A DNA stretch of 14,741 nucleotides, from positions 1-14,741 of the forward strand of contig JAIJEI010000032.1 of NCBI GenBank assembly GCA_022739095.1, in the 5' to 3' direction. A program made the translations under genes and the position numbers. Source of the DNA: Bifidobacterium sp. (GTDB lineage Bacteria > Actinomycetota > Actinomycetes > Actinomycetales > Bifidobacteriaceae). Positions 12,178-14,741 of the stretch are shown piece after piece (the first letter of the stretch is position 1; the number at the start of each line of letters is the position of its first letter). Below the pieces are notes generated by a model that was given only the letters and a program-made list of their open reading frames with translations, was not told the DNA's origin and did not search any database.

Positions 12178-14741
12178 ATGAACAAGACAATGACGTGGCG
12201 CCGGGTGCTGGCGGCCTCTCTTGCCGCGATGCTTGCGATGTCGCTGGCGGCATGCTCGGGAGGCACCTCCGCGACCAAGTACACGATCACACCGGAGAAC
12301 GAGAATGAGGAGCTTGTGCTGGGCAACCGGCCCGAGGCGTCCTACTGGTTCCCGGAAGATCTGCTGAAGTGGAATGCGGACAAAGACCCGGATCTAGCAT
12401 ACAATGTGAGCACTGTGCCGTTGGCCAAACGTGTGGACAAGGCCGACCTCAAACCAGTCAATGACACGCAGAACACCGATACCAAGGTGATGGCCATATC
12501 GATCATGAACTCCTCGACAAGCGGCAACGCCCCGCATGGCCTGAACACCGCGAACGCGAACACGTTCTCGTATTGGCAGTACGTTGACGAGCTTGTGTAC
12601 TGGGGCGGCTCTTCGGGCGAAGGCATCATCGTGCCGCCGAGCCCCGATGTGACTGACGTGGGCCATACCAACGGCGTGCCGGTGCTGGGCACAGTCTTCT
12701 TCCCTCAGAACGTATCAGGAGGCAAGGTCGAATGGCTGGACCAGACGCTTGCCCAAAAGTCCGATGGCTCGTTCCCCGTGGCGGACAAGCTCATTGAGGT
12801 CGCCACCACGTACGGTTTCGATGGCTGGTTCATCAACCAGGAGACAGAAAGTGAGAACGAAACCTCGCTGGGAGCCGACTACGCGACGAAGATGCAGGCG
12901 TTCATCGCCTACCTTAAGAAGCAGGCCCCCGACCTGCGTGTCGTGTATTACGACTCGATGACCAAGGACGGCTCAATCGATTGGCAGAATGCCCTTACCG
13001 ATGAAAACTCGATGTACATGACGGATGGCGATCATCCGATAGCCGATGAGATGTTTCTGAACTTCTGGTGGACCGAGGACAAACTGGCCGGCGACGACCT
13101 GCTTGCCGCCTCCGCAACCAAAGCCAAAGAACTCGGCATCGACCCGTATTCTCTGTACGCCGGTATCGATGTGCAGGCCGACGGCTATGACACCCCGGTC
13201 AAATGGAACCTGTTCGCCGGCAAGGATGGCAAGACGCATACCTCTCTCGGCCTGTACTGCCCGAGCTGGGCATATTGGTCCGCCGGCAATCCGACCACAT
13301 TCCGCAAAAACGAGAGTCGTCTATGGGTTAACGATGAAGGCAATCCATCGGTGAGCACTCCGTATGAGGACGATGAGAAGTGGACCGGCGTATCCAATTA
13401 TGTGGCCGAGCAGTCGGCTGTCACCTCGCTGCCGTTTGTGACCAACTTCAATAACGGTTCGGGCTACAGCTTCTTCCGTGAAGGCAAGCAGATTTCCAAG
13501 ATGGATTGGAACAACCGTTCCGTCAGCGATATCCAGCCGACCTATCGTTGGATAGTCACCGATGAGGGCGGCAATAAGACCAAGGCCGATTACAGCGATG
13601 CCGACGCCTGGTACGGCGGATCGTCACTGAAGTTCTCGGGCAAGGTCGCCAAGGATGGCAAGACCATGGTCAAGCTGTACTCGGCGAGCGTCAAGACAGG
13701 GGCAAAGCCGACGCTGTCAATTGCCGCCAAGGCCAATGTCGATACCGATCTTAAGGCCGTGCTGACCTTCGCGGATGGCTCGGTCGAAACCGTCAATGGC
13801 AAGAAGAAGGTCGGCAACGATTGGGGTGTCATCGACTACGACATCGCCAAGTTGTCGAACAAGACGCTCACCGGCATCGACTTCACCTACCAGTCTTCCG
13901 AGGATAAGACCGGCTACGAGCTGTTGCTGGGCAACATCACGCTCAAGGATGGCTCCGAGGAGACCGAGCTCGGCAAGGTCACCGAAGTCAAGGTCGATGA
14001 CAGCGAGTTCGACGATGACGCCCTGTATGCCGGTGCCCGTATTTCATGGAAGACCGATGGCAAGGCTCCGGCCTACGAGATCTACCAGATCAACGAGGAC
14101 AAGAGCCGTTCGTTCCTTGGCGTCTCAAACGTCGAGAACTTCTATGCAAACGCACTGACACGTGTAGGCGAGACCAATAACACCACGTTCGAGATTGTGC
14201 CGGTAGACCGTTATGGTACGCAAGGCACGAGCGCCAAGGCCGATATGGATTGGCCCGACAACAGCAAGCCGAAAGCCGGTGCCACGGCTTCGCGCACACT
14301 GCTGAATGTGGGCGACGAAGTGACGTTCACCTCCGCAAGCTCGAAGAACACTGCCGAGGTCGCCTGGTTTCTGCCCGGATCAAGCAAGGAGCATGCCACT
14401 GGCAAGTCCGTCACCGTCAGCTACGACAAGGAGGGCGTGTATGACGTTGAGATCACCGCGAAGAACAAGAGCGGCGAGGCCACTGCGACGCTGGAGGGGC
14501 AGATTGTCGTCTCCGCGGATGTCATGGACCTTGTGTTGCTCTCTCAAGGCGCTCAAGTTAGCGCCGACGGGTTCACGAACGGCAACGAGAAGCCTGAGTT
14601 CGCGGTTGATGGCGACGTGAAGACCAAGTGGTGTGTCACCGGCCCGGCTCCGCATGAGCTTGTTGTCGATCTCGGCGCACCCAAGACCGTCTCTCAAGTC
14701 GATATTTCCCATGCTCAAGCCGGTGGAGAGGATGCCAGCAT
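12178..14741 (+). CDS. GH85 endo-beta-N-acetylglucosaminidase, lipoprotein, 3' end outside window
   Basis: Read from ATG 12178, the frame stays open to the window end (854 codons). The enzyme cuts between the two core GlcNAc residues of N-glycans, releasing oligosaccharide with one GlcNAc. MNKTMTWRRVLAASLAAMLA is a lipoprotein signal; the lipobox is LAAC with C26, so it should be anchored outside the cell. The GH85 catalytic domain (about 60-370) contains GFDGWFINQETE; N220 and E222 fit the catalytic Asn/Glu pair. A beta-sandwich, an Fn3/Ig-like segment and a PKD-like domain (about 700-781, VTVSYDKEGVYDVEITAKN) follow. A discoidin/F5-8 type C domain begins near 785 (FAVDGDVKTKWCV) and is cut by the window edge. 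The ribosome site AAAGGAA is at 12167-12173. It resembles B. longum EndoBB (from memory). Confidence 0.92.
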   Translation, partial: MNKTMTWRRVLAASLAAMLAMSLAACSGGTSATKYTITPENENEELVLGNRPEASYWFPEDLLKWNADKDPDLAYNVSTVPLAKRVDKADLKPVNDTQNTDTKVMAISIMNSSTSGNAPHGLNTANANTFSYWQYVDELVYWGGSSGEGIIVPPSPDVTDVGHTNGVPVLGTVFFPQNVSGGKVEWLDQTLAQKSDGSFPVADKLIEVATTYGFDGWFINQETESENETSLGADYATKMQAFIAYLKKQAPDLRVVYYDSMTKDGSIDWQNALTDENSMYMTDGDHPIADEMFLNFWWTEDKLAGDDLLAASATKAKELGIDPYSLYAGIDVQADGYDTPVKWNLFAGKDGKTHTSLGLYCPSWAYWSAGNPTTFRKNESRLWVNDEGNPSVSTPYEDDEKWTGVSNYVAEQSAVTSLPFVTNFNNGSGYSFFREGKQISKMDWNNRSVSDIQPTYRWIVTDEGGNKTKADYSDADAWYGGSSLKFSGKVAKDGKTMVKLYSASVKTGAKPTLSIAAKANVDTDLKAVLTFADGSVETVNGKKKVGNDWGVIDYDIAKLSNKTLTGIDFTYQSSEDKTGYELLLGNITLKDGSEETELGKVTEVKVDDSEFDDDALYAGARISWKTDGKAPAYEIYQINEDKSRSFLGVSNVENFYANALTRVGETNNTTFEIVPVDRYGTQGTSAKADMDWPDNSKPKAGATASRTLLNVGDEVTFTSASSKNTAEVAWFLPGSSKEHATGKSVTVSYDKEGVYDVEITAKNKSGEATATLEGQIVVSADVMDLVLLSQGAQVSADGFTNGNEKPEFAVDGDVKTKWCVTGPAPHELVVDLGAPKTVSQVDISHAQAGGEDAS

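Noticed and set aside
1..14741. CRISPR array, tRNA, rRNA, toxin-antitoxin or phage genes
   Set aside because: I saw no regularly spaced repeats, no tRNA cloverleaf sequences and no coding frames of those families in any region.

Overview
The window looks like chromosomal DNA of a Bifidobacterium, most probably the B. longum group. The reasons are GC-rich codon use, AGGAG-type ribosome binding sites, lipoproteins with an LAAC lipobox, carbohydrate ABC importers encoded without their own ATPase, and a gene order that I recognise as the B. longum N-glycan (high-mannose) utilisation locus. The species call comes from gene content recalled from memory, not from a database search.

Layout. Positions 1-1480 hold an IS30-family insertion sequence with an intact DDE transposase. 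It has matching terminal inverted repeats and an extra, diverged copy of its right end inside it. Positions 1481-1663 are a regulatory region: a promoter (1543-1571) followed by two identical 14-bp LacI-type operators (1576-1589 and 1617-1630). Positions 1664-9336 are a five-gene unit on the + strand: GH38 alpha-mannosidase, sugar-binding lipoprotein, two ABC permeases, and a GH5 enzyme closely matching the GH5_18 beta-mannosidases. A GC-rich hairpin lies between the GH38 gene and the binding-protein gene; the last four genes are tightly packed. Positions 9337-9610 are a 274-bp gap with several inverted repeats, a good promoter (9461-9489) and a leader containing a 16-bp perfect palindrome. 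Positions 9611-12100 encode a GH31 glycosidase of unknown specificity. Positions 12178-14741 encode a lipoprotein GH85 endo-beta-N-acetylglucosaminidase that runs off the window end within a discoidin-like (F5/8 type C) domain.

How the genes fit together (inference from families). The surface-anchored GH85 enzyme cuts the chitobiose core of high-mannose N-glycans. The lipoprotein and two permeases import the released oligosaccharide, powered by an ATPase encoded elsewhere. GH38 in the cytoplasm trims the alpha-mannoses, and the GH5 enzyme splits the remaining Man-beta-1,4-GlcNAc. GH31 has no signal peptide and so is probably cytoplasmic; its substrate is the main open question. No regulator gene for the twin operators is in the window. 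The pathway as a whole is largely known in B. longum. The least explained parts are the GH31 enzyme, the structured GH31 leader, and the doubled IS end.
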